A stretch of DNA of 64,000 nucleotides from Flagellimonas oceani (GTDB lineage Bacteria; Bacteroidota; Bacteroidia; Flavobacteriales; Flavobacteriaceae), in the NCBI RefSeq assembly GCF_011068285.1, contig NZ_CP049616.1, positions 496,001-560,000 of the forward strand, written 5' to 3'. Every line of letters begins with the position of its first letter. Within the stretch, counting starts at the first letter, position 1. Below are positions 26,928 to 34,490 of the stretch, in pieces. The notes beneath the pieces are model-generated. The model had not been told where the DNA came from and did not search any database. It was given only the letters and a program-made list of their open reading frames with translations. A program made the translations under genes and the position numbers.

Positions 26928-27698
26928 TCATCCCTGGTTGTTGGGGACATTGGGATTGTTGTCGTCAGGATCCTCGTTGGCGGGGACCCCGTCATTGTCA
27001 TTGTCCACAAACGTGCCGTCCCTCCCCACGAAGAGCTGGAAATTTATGGGCAGGAAAGTGTCCATGACCTGATCATTGTATTCATTGCTCGGGGCCGAGG
27101 TGACCGAAATGGCGGAAAATGTGCCGCCGGCAAGATAGGTGGACCTTACCCAGACCTGGGCGGTTATGCCATTGAAACGGAGCAAGCGGGCCTCAAATTG
27201 GGAGGGTATCCCCTCGAAGGAGTTGTTGGCCGAGCTGATGCACAATACATTGGGGGTGCCATTGAAACCGTAGTGGGCGAACACCCCATTGATTTCATTG
27301 GCTATGATGGACCTGGCAGCGACCTGTCCTTGGAGTTGTGTGTTCGGAATCCATCGAAATACAACGGCATTGTCGTTGCGTACGAGATTGACACCAAGTG
27401 TCCCAGTCTGCGTGTCGGTCAGCTCAAAGGCAGAAAACCCTTGGGGATAGACAAATCCGATAAGGGGGTGTAGACTATGGACAAACTGTCCGCCCGGATT
27501 GTTCACTGTTGGCACTTGGGACAAGGGGGCCGGAATGGAATTGGCAAACTCCCAATAGATGCCGGTGAGCCCGGGGGCATTTTCACAAAGGCCCTGAGGC
27601 TCGGCATTGGCCAGGCCATTGTTGGAATCTGAATCCGAACTGCAGCCAAATAGGCATAGGGCAATCGTTGATAGGAATAGGGTTGGAATACGCTTCAT
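26928..27698 (-). CDS. Lipoprotein of unknown function with Asp/Asn-rich tail
   Basis: From the ATG at 27698 (MKRIPTLFLSTIALCLFGC) the protein has 256 residues and a clear lipobox ending at Cys19. The upstream in-frame start at 27743 would disrupt the signal. The body has no recognised domain. The tail (FVDNDNDGVPANEDPDDN) is Asp/Asn-rich like a calcium-binding thrombospondin type 3 unit. The gene converges on the CHAT protease gene, and its terminator lies inside that gene. Confidence 0.75.
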   Translation of the reverse strand: MKRIPTLFLSTIALCLFGCSSDSDSNNGLANAEPQGLCENAPGLTGIYWEFANSIPAPLSQVPTVNNPGGQFVHSLHPLIGFVYPQGFSAFELTDTQTGTLGVNLVRNDNAVVFRWIPNTQLQGQVAARSIIANEINGVFAHYGFNGTPNVLCISSANNSFEGIPSQFEARLLRFNGITAQVWVRSTYLAGGTFSAISVTSAPSNEYNDQVMDTFLPINFQLFVGRDGTFVDNDNDGVPANEDPDDNNPNVPNNQG

Positions 27699-27757
27699 GA
27701 TATGTTTCTTTTTCCTAGTATCGAGGAAAAGGGGAAATGTCATCAGGATAGCTTTGG

Positions 27758-27809
27758 ACTAGAAGAAATGGGGCGGGATGATGGATTTTATGCTCACCAA
27801 ATAGGTCAC
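27758..27809 (+). repeat. Dispersed repeat, copy C (shortened)
   Basis: ACTAGAA at 27758-27764 and TTTTATGC at 27786-27793 match the ends of the copies at 5555 and 8337, with 27 bases fewer between them. The 24 bases at 27786-27809 match 5610-5633 with one mismatch. As at 5610, a hip-type toxin-antitoxin locus lies a few hundred bases downstream. Confidence 0.55.
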
Positions 27810-28018
27810 CTAATTGTTAGGAATATGATTGTTGAACAGTTATTAATTTCATTGATTGCATAAGTCATGTTAAGCATAAGTATTACTATGTTCATCATAG
27901 ATTTAATTGTTCAAATAATCTGTTCAAAAGTCAGCTTTGGTTGGAGGTACGATTATACCGTATATTGCCTCTGGTCAACATTTCAAATAGGAATCTAGAA
28001 AGATAAGTATACCACATA

Positions 28019-28177
28019 TTACTGTTTTAGCAGTGATTTTTAATTATTGTACTAGTTTAACTAGAGAGCTCGGTAATAACAATTAAAATTACTGTTATAG
28101 CGGTAAAATTAATAATATTAATCACTTTTTAAACCTATTTGATAAATAAAACACTATATTTACCGCTAAAACGGTAA
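28019..28177. promoter_or_regulatory. Three operator-like palindromes upstream of hipB-hipS-hipT
   Basis: The 18-base palindromes TTACTGTTTTAGCAGTGA (28019-28036), TTACTGTTATAGCGGTAA (28089-28106) and TTACCGCTAAAACGGTAA (28160-28177) share TTACyG-N6-CrGTrA arms. The last one ends three bases before the hipB start codon at 28181. This arrangement fits cooperative HipB binding and autorepression. Confidence 0.75.
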
Positions 28178-28180
28178 TAT

Positions 28181-28390
28181 ATGGTTGATTTAGGTTTGCT
28201 GGTCAAAAAGCATCGCAAGAAAGCGGGGCTGACACAGCTTGAACTGGCCAATTTGGCCGGTATAGGCAAGACAACCGTCTTTGATATCGAAAAAAACAAG
28301 GAGACTGTTCGTTGGAGCAACATCCTTGCCGTGCTCCAGGTATTGAACATAGAAGTGGAATTTAAAAGCCCATTGACTGAAAACGGATGA
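28181..28390 (+). CDS. hipB: HipB-like antitoxin, Xre-family helix-turn-helix
   Basis: The 69-residue protein is a single Xre helix-turn-helix domain (residues 5-60: KKHRKKAGLTQLELANLAGI, then GKTTVFDIEKNKETV) of the type found with HipA kinases. It overlaps the next gene by four bases (ATGA). Three palindromes upstream are its probable operators. It differs clearly from the 87-residue HipB at 6076. Confidence 0.88.
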   Translation: MVDLGLLVKKHRKKAGLTQLELANLAGIGKTTVFDIEKNKETVRWSNILAVLQVLNIEVEFKSPLTENG

Positions 28391-28701
28391 GAAAGGCAGT
28401 GGTATATGCCCATGGAAAAAGGGCGGGTGTTTTAACGGAATTGTCCCAATCGAAATATAGGTTTGATTATGATGATGATTACAGTGGTCAGGCGATTTCA
28501 TTGACCATGCCCGTTAACGAAAAGGGATTTGGTTTTGATGGGTTTCCTCCCTTTTTTGAAGGGTTGTTGCCCGAAGGTATCATGCTGGAAGGTCTACTTA
28601 GGATTTCCAAAATCGATCAAAAGGATTATTTCTCCCAATTAATGGCCACCGGTGCTGATTTGGTAGGCGCCGTAACTGTAAAACCTCTGGAATATGAATA
28701 G
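28387..28701 (+). CDS. hipS: HipS-like protein (separate HipA N-terminal subdomain)
   Basis: The 104-residue protein corresponds to the N-subdomain-1 of HipA (KRAGVLTELSQSKYRFDYDD, then GFPPFFEGLLPEGIMLEGLL) as a stand-alone product. In the tripartite HipBST systems described in enteropathogenic E. coli, HipS neutralises the HipT kinase. It overlaps hipB by four bases and the kinase gene by eight, so the three genes were translationally coupled. The gene itself looks intact even though its kinase partner is interrupted. Confidence 0.82.
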   Translation: MRKAVVYAHGKRAGVLTELSQSKYRFDYDDDYSGQAISLTMPVNEKGFGFDGFPPFFEGLLPEGIMLEGLLRISKIDQKDYFSQLMATGADLVGAVTVKPLEYE

Positions 28702-28967
28702 GTGCCCTATCACATATGAACCCTGTGGTACGGCTAAGTACAGCGCGAAAGGTCTTAAAATGATAGCGCCTAAATTAATAGGATTGAATGATTTGCCCTA
28801 TACGGCATCCGAATTACGGAGAGAGGCGGCAAACAGGGCGAAGAAATTATCCATACAGGGGGTACAGCCTAAATTGAGTGCTAGTATTTCCGTGGTCGAA
28901 CAAGAGTTTAAAATAGTGGATCAATTCGGAACCTACATCTTAAAACCCCAAAATGATATTTTTCCAG
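28694..28967 (+). pseudogene. hipT: HipT kinase, truncated by an IS3 element
   Basis: The frame starts with MNRCPITYEPCGTAKYSAKG and keeps the phosphate-loop segment KKLSIQGVQPKLS (Ser53, Gln55). It reads into the conserved GTYILKPQNDIFP and then enters the IS3 left end at 28968, and the open frame stops in IS sequence at 29011. The kinase catalytic loop and metal site are absent, and no continuation is found beyond the element, so the toxin must be inactive. About 91 codons of a normal 300-330 remain. Confidence 0.85.
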
Positions 28968-29012
28968 TGTACGTCTTCAAACGAATTAGGACTGTCCCGA
29001 TCCAAAGTTAAG

Positions 29013-29990
29013 TCATAGTTTCAACTTTTGAATTAGGTGCTCTTTCCTTCTTTTGAGCATCGTTCTTTTCTTTATCGATTTACGTTTTTCCAATATCTTT
29101 TTGTCCCTTCCGAAATATACGGCTGCCGGTGTCAGGTTGTCCAATGATTCGTGGTATCTCCTGTTGTTGTAATAGTCCACGAACTCTTCCAACCTTTCCT
29201 TGAGTTCCCCCGGCATATAGTAGTTGTCCAGTTTGATGATGTTCTTCATCGAACGGTGGTAACGCTCTATCTTGCCCTGCGTCTGTGGATGGTTCGGTTT
29301 TCCCCGGATATGCTCCATCTCCCTTTCCTTTATGAACTCCTTCAGTTCGCCACTGATGTAACAGGGCCCGTTGTCCGACAGGAGCCTTGGCATTTGCCCT
29401 TTGGGCAGCGATACCTTTTCCAATGCCCTTCCCACTGTTTTCTTCACATCCCCTGCGTTCATCGAGGGACAGAGTTCCCAATGGATAATATATCGGCTGT
29501 AATCGTCCAGAATGGTCGAGAGATAGTACCAGCCCCACCCGACGATCTTCAGATAGGTGAAGTCCGTCTGCCACATCTGGTGAACCCTTATGGTCTTGTC
29601 CCTGTACTCCTGTGAAGCGGCCATGGTATCAAAAGCAGGGGATGTCACCAGTCCACGTGACTTAAGTATGCGGTAGACACTGCTCTCCGAGATATAGTAT
29701 TCCCGCTCATCGGTCATCTTACAGGCAAGTCCGCGACAGGATTCCTCCGGGAAGTCCAGGGCCATCTCCACGACCTCCGACCTAATCTTGTCGGGTATCC
29801 TGTTCCAATAGGTATTGCGTGCCCTATGGTTGGGCGCAAGTCCGTCAAAGCCACCTTCGAGGTACTTACCGTACCAGTTGTAGAAGGTGCTCTTGTTTAT
29901 CCCTATTTCCTTCAATGTCCTGTTCACGCCTATTTCAGATGTCTCCACAAGCCTTATGATCTCGTATTTCTCCTGTTGGGTAAATCGCAT
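29013..29990 (-). CDS. IS3-family transposase OrfB (DDE integrase core)
   Basis: The 325-residue frame has an HTH-like start and then a retroviral-type integrase core: WQTDFTYLKIVGWGWYYLST (first Asp), LLSDNGPCYISGELKEFI (second Asp) and the KIERYHRSMKN segment (Glu). The production form is probably the OrfAB fusion made by -1 frameshifting at the A7G run complementary to 30024-30031. In that frame the codons between orfA and this start are open (KYQWLRVKWRKYM). The copy looks intact and may be active. Confidence 0.9.
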   Translation of the reverse strand: MRFTQQEKYEIIRLVETSEIGVNRTLKEIGINKSTFYNWYGKYLEGGFDGLAPNHRARNTYWNRIPDKIRSEVVEMALDFPEESCRGLACKMTDEREYYISESSVYRILKSRGLVTSPAFDTMAASQEYRDKTIRVHQMWQTDFTYLKIVGWGWYYLSTILDDYSRYIIHWELCPSMNAGDVKKTVGRALEKVSLPKGQMPRLLSDNGPCYISGELKEFIKEREMEHIRGKPNHPQTQGKIERYHRSMKNIIKLDNYYMPGELKERLEEFVDYYNNRRYHESLDNLTPAAVYFGRDKKILEKRKSIKKRTMLKRRKEHLIQKLKL

Positions 29991-30004
29991 GTACTTCCTC
30001 CATT

Positions 30005-30349
30005 TTACCCTAAGCCATTGGTACTTTTTTTGAGCACCCGGTTCTGGAGCAACAGTTCGGCCACCGTTTCCTTAAGCTGGGAGTTCTCCCCACGGAGTTC
30101 CTTTACTTCACTGGTATTGGCCTCGCGCATGGTGTCACCCATCAGGCGCTTCTTCCCAGCTTCCAGAAAATCCTTGCTCCAACGATAGTACAGTGCCGGG
30201 GCAATGCCCTCACGCCTGCAGATGCCGGATACCGATTCCTCGCCCTTGAGACCTTCCAGCACGATACGGATCTTTTCCTCTGCAGAAAACTTCCTCCTTG
30301 TATTCCTTTTAATGTCCTTTACGATTGATTCCGTGTTCTTCTTTGTCAT
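30005..30349 (-). CDS. IS3-family OrfA (helix-turn-helix)
   Basis: The 114-residue protein has the usual IS3 OrfA layout: RRKFSAEEKIRIVLEGLKGE, then SVSGICRREGIAPALYYRWS as the helix-turn-helix, and a C-terminal leucine-zipper-like helix (ELRGENSQLKETVAELLLQN). It ends shortly after a slippery AAAAAAAG (complement of 30024-30031), the classical signal for -1 frameshifting into OrfB. Confidence 0.9.
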   Translation of the reverse strand: MTKKNTESIVKDIKRNTRRKFSAEEKIRIVLEGLKGEESVSGICRREGIAPALYYRWSKDFLEAGKKRLMGDTMREANTSEVKELRGENSQLKETVAELLLQNRVLKKSTNGLG

Positions 30350-30541
30350 TTTAAGTGATTTAAATGGTTAATGAATCCATCTTCAAGGCTAGCCTTGAAG
30401 ATAACAAAACCATCACTTATCTTTAGACCAAGATCAGTCCACTTTTAGTTGAAGATTTACAAAATATAAGACCGTTTGTGATAAACAAATATCATAGAAA
30501 TATAAAAAACGATGTTATAGTCCAATTTTGACCAAGAGTTA

Positions 30542-30709
30542 TATGATCTAAGATATGGCGTGGAACGAACCAACGCGTGGATGGACAGCTACCGTTCGCT
30601 TCTGAACAGATTCGACACAACCCCCGAGAGCTGGAAAGGATTCAACTATCTCGCTTTCATGGTCATAGCACTGAAAAAATTCAACAAAAAGAAAAACGAA
30701 AAAGTTTAA
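30542..30709 (+). pseudogene. C-terminal remnant of an IS5/IS4-type DDE transposase
   Basis: The plus-strand frame reads YDLRYGVERTNAWMDSYRSL, continues with RFDTTPESWKGFNYLAFMVI and ends in KNEKV. This is the conserved end of an IS5-type transposase with the catalytic Glu region (ERTNAW). A stop codon lies just upstream in frame and the N-terminal part is missing. A matching N-terminal piece lies at 31345-31622 in the opposite orientation. Confidence 0.75.
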
Positions 30710-30720
30710 ACCATTTCAAT

Positions 30721-30772
30721 GATTACCAAAAGGTAACTGATTACCAATAGTAATCAAAAATAGTTAAATTTG
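30721..30772 (+). promoter_or_regulatory. Promoter and tandem palindromes of the DoxX-like gene
   Basis: GATTACCAAAAGGTAAC (30721-30737) and GATTACCAATAGTAATC (30739-30755) are two palindromes 18 bases apart. A -7 box TAAATTTG (30765-30772) follows, and the start codon is 29 bases further. Tandem palindromes of this size suit a HxlR- or MarR-type repressor, but no such gene is in this part of the window. Confidence 0.6.
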
Positions 30773-30800
30773 TTGTGCCATCAATAAAACCTATCGCAAA

Positions 30801-31220
30801 ATGAAAAACAAGATTCTTACAGTATTATGTATCCTATTCGGATTAATGATGATTAATTCAGGTTTAAACAAATTCTTCAACTATATGCCTATGCCCGAAA
30901 TGTCTGAAGAAATGATGCAAATTATTGGCAGTTTTATGGCAATAAAATGGATTTTTCCGCTTGTTGCAATTATTGAAATCATTGGAGGAGCTTTAACAGC
31001 AATCCCGAAAACAAGAGCATTGGGAGCGTTAGTAATTCTACCTGTTATGGTAGGGATAATTGTCCATCATTTAGTACACGACCTATCAGGTATTGGAATC
31101 GCATTAATATTATTCGCAATCAATATTTGGGTCATTGTTGCCAACTGGAATAAATACCAGCCAATCATAGAAAGCGAAAAAAACCAAATAAAAGAAAAGT
31201 CCGAACCAATAAATAGTTAG
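30801..31220 (+). CDS. DoxX-like small integral membrane protein
   Basis: The 139-residue protein has four predicted membrane helices (about residues 5-25, 44-66, 73-93, 97-117) with LFGLMMINSGLNKFFNYMPM, GGALTAIPKTRALGALV and IVHHLVHDLSG. This outline is common in DoxX/DoxD-like proteins of Bacteroidota. Family members are often linked to redox or thiol stress, but the function is not settled. The gene is an island between two transposase remnants. Its promoter carries tandem palindromes, so its regulator was probably encoded next to it before rearrangement. Confidence 0.75.
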   Translation: MKNKILTVLCILFGLMMINSGLNKFFNYMPMPEMSEEMMQIIGSFMAIKWIFPLVAIIEIIGGALTAIPKTRALGALVILPVMVGIIVHHLVHDLSGIGIALILFAINIWVIVANWNKYQPIIESEKNQIKEKSEPINS

Positions 31221-31344
31221 TAGAGAATCCTTTGCAAAAACCCCTTTTCGATCTTGACTTGCTTTGATATACTATGGTTATCTTAATGTTGTCGACAAAA
31301 ATCGCTTAATAATAGGGCAGTTGAGTTTTTCGGACATCGATCAA

Positions 31345-31622
31345 AGAGCCTTTACCCCAGGCCCTCGCCTACCAGAGCTTCCTTGAAGTGCCATATTGTC
31401 GTGAAGTCCAGCACCGTGGTAGTGTTGCTTTCATCTGCCCGCGAAGTGCTAGAAGCTGAGCCGGTCGTTGACTTGGTTCCCGAGTTCCAGGTCGCTCAGG
31501 TCATAGAGGTGCTGCTGGAAAAGTATCTTGACCTTGACCGAAAGGTCGCGGTGCGTTGCACCGCCGGTCCTGGGACTCGCCCTGTCGACCACCTTGACCT
31601 GAATACGGGAGGAGGTCAACCT
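31345..31622 (-). pseudogene. N-terminal remnant of an IS5-type transposase (frameshifted)
   Basis: The minus strand reads VKVVDRASPRTGGATHRDLS, then KILFQQHLYDLSDLELGNQV and NDRLSF followed by a stop. After a frame change it continues as TTTVLDFTTIWHFKEALVGE. This is the DUF772-type start of IS5 transposases. It is broken by at least one stop and one frameshift. It points opposite to the C-terminal remnant at 30542, so the original element was rearranged or two copies decayed. Confidence 0.75.
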
Positions 31623-31636
31623 TTTATTTTCAAGTG

Positions 31637-32452
31637 TTATTCTATTGGAATTGACAATAATGGTATGTTTATACCTGAAGCCATAACTCTTGTTTTACTT
31701 CTATGGACTATAGATTCCCAAAAACCATATTTTTTTGGCATCATCACTAACATATCAAAACTTGATTTGACAATCTCTTTTTCAATTACTTTTATTACAG
31801 CATCTGAGTTCACTTTCTTATAAAAATACGTAACATTTTCTAGACCTTTTTCAATATTCTCATAAGCTTTGTTTTCTGATTTTAGTTCATTTATTTTTTT
31901 CTCTACATAAAACACAGTGACTTCAGATTTAAGCTGGATGGCAACTCTCCTTAATTTTGCCAAAGTTCGTAAAGGTACGTCACTCATTACATCACAGGCA
32001 AAAAGAATCTTGTGTATTCCCGAAAATTTAGCATTTACAGGAATAGCCAATACTGGAAAATTTTTCATGCTGATTAAGGTTGTTGTTGGATTTCCCACTA
32101 AATTTTGTTCTAGTGATTTGGCTGACATTCCCATAACTAAAAATTTTGAGTTATATAATTTCAATATAGAATCTATTTCAAGTTCAAAATCCAAATAACT
32201 ACATTGATACTCAACTTCAATTTTGAATTTATCGGATAATTTTAAAGCTTGTTTTCTTAATTTCTCTTTGGTGCTTTCAATTAAGGCGTCCATTGAGGTC
32301 GCCGATATACGCGCGTTAGAGGCGTGAATAGGCAACTTAAAAGCATTAAAAAGCACCAATTTTATATTTAATAGTTGAGCTAATGATGCTGAATACAGTA
32401 CAGCATTATCTGATGTTCTGGAAAAATTTGTTGCAACTAAAATTGAGTACAT
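31637..32452 (-). CDS. Universal stress protein (two UspA domains)
   Basis: The 271-residue protein has two tandem UspA-like domains. The first starts MYSILVATNFSRTSDNAVLY and includes FLVMGMSAKSLEQNLVGNPT. The second starts HKILFACDVMSDVPLRTLAK and ends with DMLVMMPKKYGF. The nucleotide-binding GxxGS-like signature is degenerate. It probably binds nucleotides or partner proteins during stress. It is flanked by transposase and efflux-gene debris. Confidence 0.85.
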   Translation of the reverse strand: MYSILVATNFSRTSDNAVLYSASLAQLLNIKLVLFNAFKLPIHASNARISATSMDALIESTKEKLRKQALKLSDKFKIEVEYQCSYLDFELEIDSILKLYNSKFLVMGMSAKSLEQNLVGNPTTTLISMKNFPVLAIPVNAKFSGIHKILFACDVMSDVPLRTLAKLRRVAIQLKSEVTVFYVEKKINELKSENKAYENIEKGLENVTYFYKKVNSDAVIKVIEKEIVKSSFDMLVMMPKKYGFWESIVHRSKTRVMASGINIPLLSIPIE

Positions 32453-32481
32453 AGTTTTGGTTAATAATGTTTAGTATGTAA

Positions 32482-32536
32482 TTAATATTATCTCCACCAC
32501 CAAGTGCTTCATATAAATCTACAACAGATATTAATT
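32482..32536 (-). pseudogene. C-terminal scrap of an outer-membrane efflux (NodT/TolC-type) gene
   Basis: The minus strand reads ISVVDLYEALGGGDN directly beside the IS3-end remnant at 32539. The segment VDLYxALGGG is the usual C-terminal signature of NodT-type outer-membrane factors. Only about 15 residues are left. The full efflux operon was presumably lost by a deletion next to the IS end. Confidence 0.5.
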
Positions 32537-32538
32537 AT

Positions 32539-32592
32539 AACCATCACTTATCTTTAGACTAAGTTCAGTCCACTTTTAGTTGAAGATTTACA
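32539..32592. mobile_element. Solo right end of the IS3 element
   Basis: These 54 bases match the right end of the IS3 copy (30408-30461) with two mismatches, and both end in GATTTACA. The rest of the element is missing, and the inner side is joined to the efflux-gene scrap. This marks an old insertion followed by a deletion. Confidence 0.85.
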
Positions 32593-32627
32593 TCTCCGGA
32601 AAGAATGCATAAAGTCAATAACGGAAA

Positions 32628-32876
32628 GTGAAAATTTTTAACAAGTACGCAGCTAAAATTGCTGCACTTGCTGGAATAGAAAAAAAATTGCAACCTATAC
32701 CCTTCGGGATACGTGGACAAATATCGGCTTGGACATGGGGTATCGATATCCGAAAAATCTCATCGGGACTTGGACATTCCACTGTTCAGGTAACTGAAAA
32801 ACACTATGGCAAAAGTGTTTCCGAGAAAATATTGGATGAAATCAAGGCCAAGATTACAAAAGTTCAAAGCCCTTGA
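32628..32876 (+). pseudogene. C-terminal fragment of a tyrosine recombinase with two compensating frameshifts
   Basis: The frame reads FNKYAAKIAALAGIEKK, then changes frame for TYTLRDTWTNIGLDM, then returns for GIDIRKISSGLGHSTVQVTE. The last segment holds the LGH box and the Tyr (EKHYG). Two single-base changes, near the A8 run (32683-32690) and the GGGG run (32738-32741), account for this. The N-terminal two thirds are absent. It is the end of a Bacteroidota-type integrase and marks a former mobile element. Confidence 0.75.
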
Positions 32877-33067
32877 CCAAAATCACTTTGGGAAGTACAA
32901 ACCCCTACAGCTGTAATCGTCACTATTTAATCACACAGTTAGGGAGTACTTAAAATTGTCAGCCATGCTTTCAAGCACTAAAATCATATCCCTAAAGCGG
33001 CTTTTTTGTTCCTTGATTGGGACGGCTACATTTCGTGTGTCTTTAAATTGAAATCGTTTTATAGAAA

Positions 33068-33268
33068 TTAAGGGTCTTTTTTTCCAATACCGAGATGATC
33101 TCTTTGCAAATATATCAATTCAATAAGCCCGATTTCCGGGTCTGTTCCACGTTCGAGTACCCTTACAATGATAAAGTCCCTGTCCTTTTCAGCATCCAAA
33201 AGGTTAATGTCCACATCCCAAAAGGTAGCAGGGTTTAAATGATCTTTGTTGAGCCTTTGCCTTTCCAT
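33068..33268 (-). CDS. Small protein resembling DUF6922
   Basis: The 66-residue frame (LNPATFWDVDINLLDAEKDR, then DFIIVRVLERGTDPE) resembles DUF6922, small proteins often encoded beside nucleotidyltransferase (AbiEii-type) toxins. The C-terminal half is less typical and may be degraded. No such partner gene is seen next to it. It lies in the toxin-antitoxin and IS-debris island. Confidence 0.5.
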   Translation of the reverse strand: MERQRLNKDHLNPATFWDVDINLLDAEKDRDFIIVRVLERGTDPEIGLIELIYLQRDHLGIGKKDP

Positions 33269-33506
33269 ATCTTATAATTCTAACAAAAATTTACTGATTT
33301 TTTAAGTGTTTGGCAATCCTGCTGCCCTGATTGAACATTGATTTTCTCGCTGTTCTTTTCTATCCCTTTCCACAAAAGAGCACCCCAAGGGTGCCAAAAT
33401 CCCTAACTGTAATGCAAATAACGTGGGGTCGCCGTAGGAAAGTTGGTTTTTAGGCAAGAAAAAAAGAGGCTGGTTGTCCCTTTGTTCCTTGTTCTGGTGT
33501 TCCATA

Positions 33507-33812
33507 TTATTTCTCTTTCAATCTTTTAAACCATTTCCTTGGGCTTCTGGACTGATGGAAAACGGAAATTACCGTAATCATGTCATCCTCGACCATATAA
33601 TGGATCCCATAGGGAAAACGCCTGATGAACTTTATCCGAACGTCCCTGTATCTGACCTGATAACCAAGGGGTGTATTCAATATATCCGAATACCCTTCCT
33701 CCAGGCAAAGTTCAAAATCTACGGATAGACCCTTGCGGATATCCTCATACTGTAGAATCGCCTCTGCAATATCCTGATCGGCGGCTTCAAGAATCTGGAA
33801 CTTATAGGTCAT
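33507..33812 (-). CDS. RelE/ParE-family toxin
   Basis: The 101-residue protein has the RelE/ParE fold pattern: YKFQILEAADQDIAEAILQY, a helical part, then VRIKFIRRFPYGIHYMVEDD and VISVFHQSRSPRKW. The C-terminal basic RSPRKW is typical of ParE/RelE toxins, which act on gyrase or on ribosome-bound mRNA. It overlaps its antitoxin gene by 11 bases and appears complete. Confidence 0.88.
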   Translation of the reverse strand: MTYKFQILEAADQDIAEAILQYEDIRKGLSVDFELCLEEGYSDILNTPLGYQVRYRDVRIKFIRRFPYGIHYMVEDDMITVISVFHQSRSPRKWFKRLKEK

Positions 33813-34020
33813 TCCTCAATTTGGCATTTCGTTTCCTTGATTCCTCCAGGGAATAATACTTGGCCCCTCCGCTCTTATGGTGGTCGATACGGCTATCGAG
33901 TTCCGTTTTCATTTCATCGCTCAACTCTATGGAGTCCTTGTCCTCTATTGAGTCCCAAATGTCCTGAGCAATCAAAATACGCTTGGCCACTGGCATTTTT
34001 TTAATATCCTGAATATCCAT
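33802..34020 (-). CDS. Addiction-module antitoxin (TIGR02574-like)
   Basis: The 72-residue protein (VAKRILIAQDIWDSIEDKDS, then LSDEMKTELDSRIDHHKSGG) follows the pattern of the small addiction-module component family that pairs with RelE/ParE toxins. It is the first gene of the pair and overlaps the toxin. It probably binds its own promoter, but no strong palindrome was identified upstream. Confidence 0.85.
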   Translation of the reverse strand: MDIQDIKKMPVAKRILIAQDIWDSIEDKDSIELSDEMKTELDSRIDHHKSGGAKYYSLEESRKRNAKLRNDL

Positions 34021-34490
34021 AACCTGATGTTTTATTGTCCTGTTTTCCCTTCATCCGTTGCCCCGCTTATCCGTACTTACCTGTAAAAATAATCCCCTGG
34101 ATGCATTTGGGAATTTAGTGAGTTCCCCTTTTTGGTGACGTCGGAAACCTCTTTGACAGACAAATACTTGACAATAGCCCAAAGTTAAGCAATTAATGTT
34201 TTGGATACTTGTGTGTCGATAATTTAGACAATTAAGCAATTCTAAACTGAGGTAGCTTACAATAGGACCAAAATATTTTTAATAATGACCAACTATTACT
34301 GTTAGATTAAGAAACATCCAGTCTTTTAAAACTATAGTAAATACATTGACGCTGTTTCCATAAAAAATAGTTTACCGGTTTATGATATAAGAATATTGAT
34401 AATCTCCTCCGGATAGGATTTTTGTGGGGTTGAAACAAAGCAATGTCCGGTAAATATTAATATCTCCCAAGAATTTAATACCTCAGACTT
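34021..34490. other. Intergenic region, no gene seen
   Basis: These 470 A/T-rich bases lie between the antitoxin start and the mutarotase stop codon. No frame with recognisable content and no strong hairpin was found. Confidence 0.5.

Larger units (their letters stand above)
28968..30461 (-). mobile_element. IS3-family insertion sequence, about 1494 bp
   Basis: The element begins TGTACGTCTTCAA at 28968 and ends with GAAGATTTACA at 30461. The two ends are imperfect inverted repeats over about 50 bases (shared blocks TCTTCAA, GGACTG, AAAG, TAAGT). TG/CA termini are usual for IS3. It carries orfA and orfB on the minus strand with a slippery A7G. No direct target duplication is visible (CCAG on the left, AAATA on the right), so the flanks have probably been rearranged. 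It interrupts hipT. Confidence 0.85.

Noticed and set aside
28694..29011. A complete 105-residue hipT product
   Set aside because: The last 14 codons come from the IS3 left end. Only codons up to 28967 belong to hipT.
31383..31823. A 146-codon plus-strand frame
   Set aside because: It is antisense to the IS5-type transposase remnant and to the universal stress protein.
33302..33505. A 67-codon minus-strand frame downstream of the ParE-type toxin
   Set aside because: No family resemblance and low-complexity stretches; treated as non-coding.
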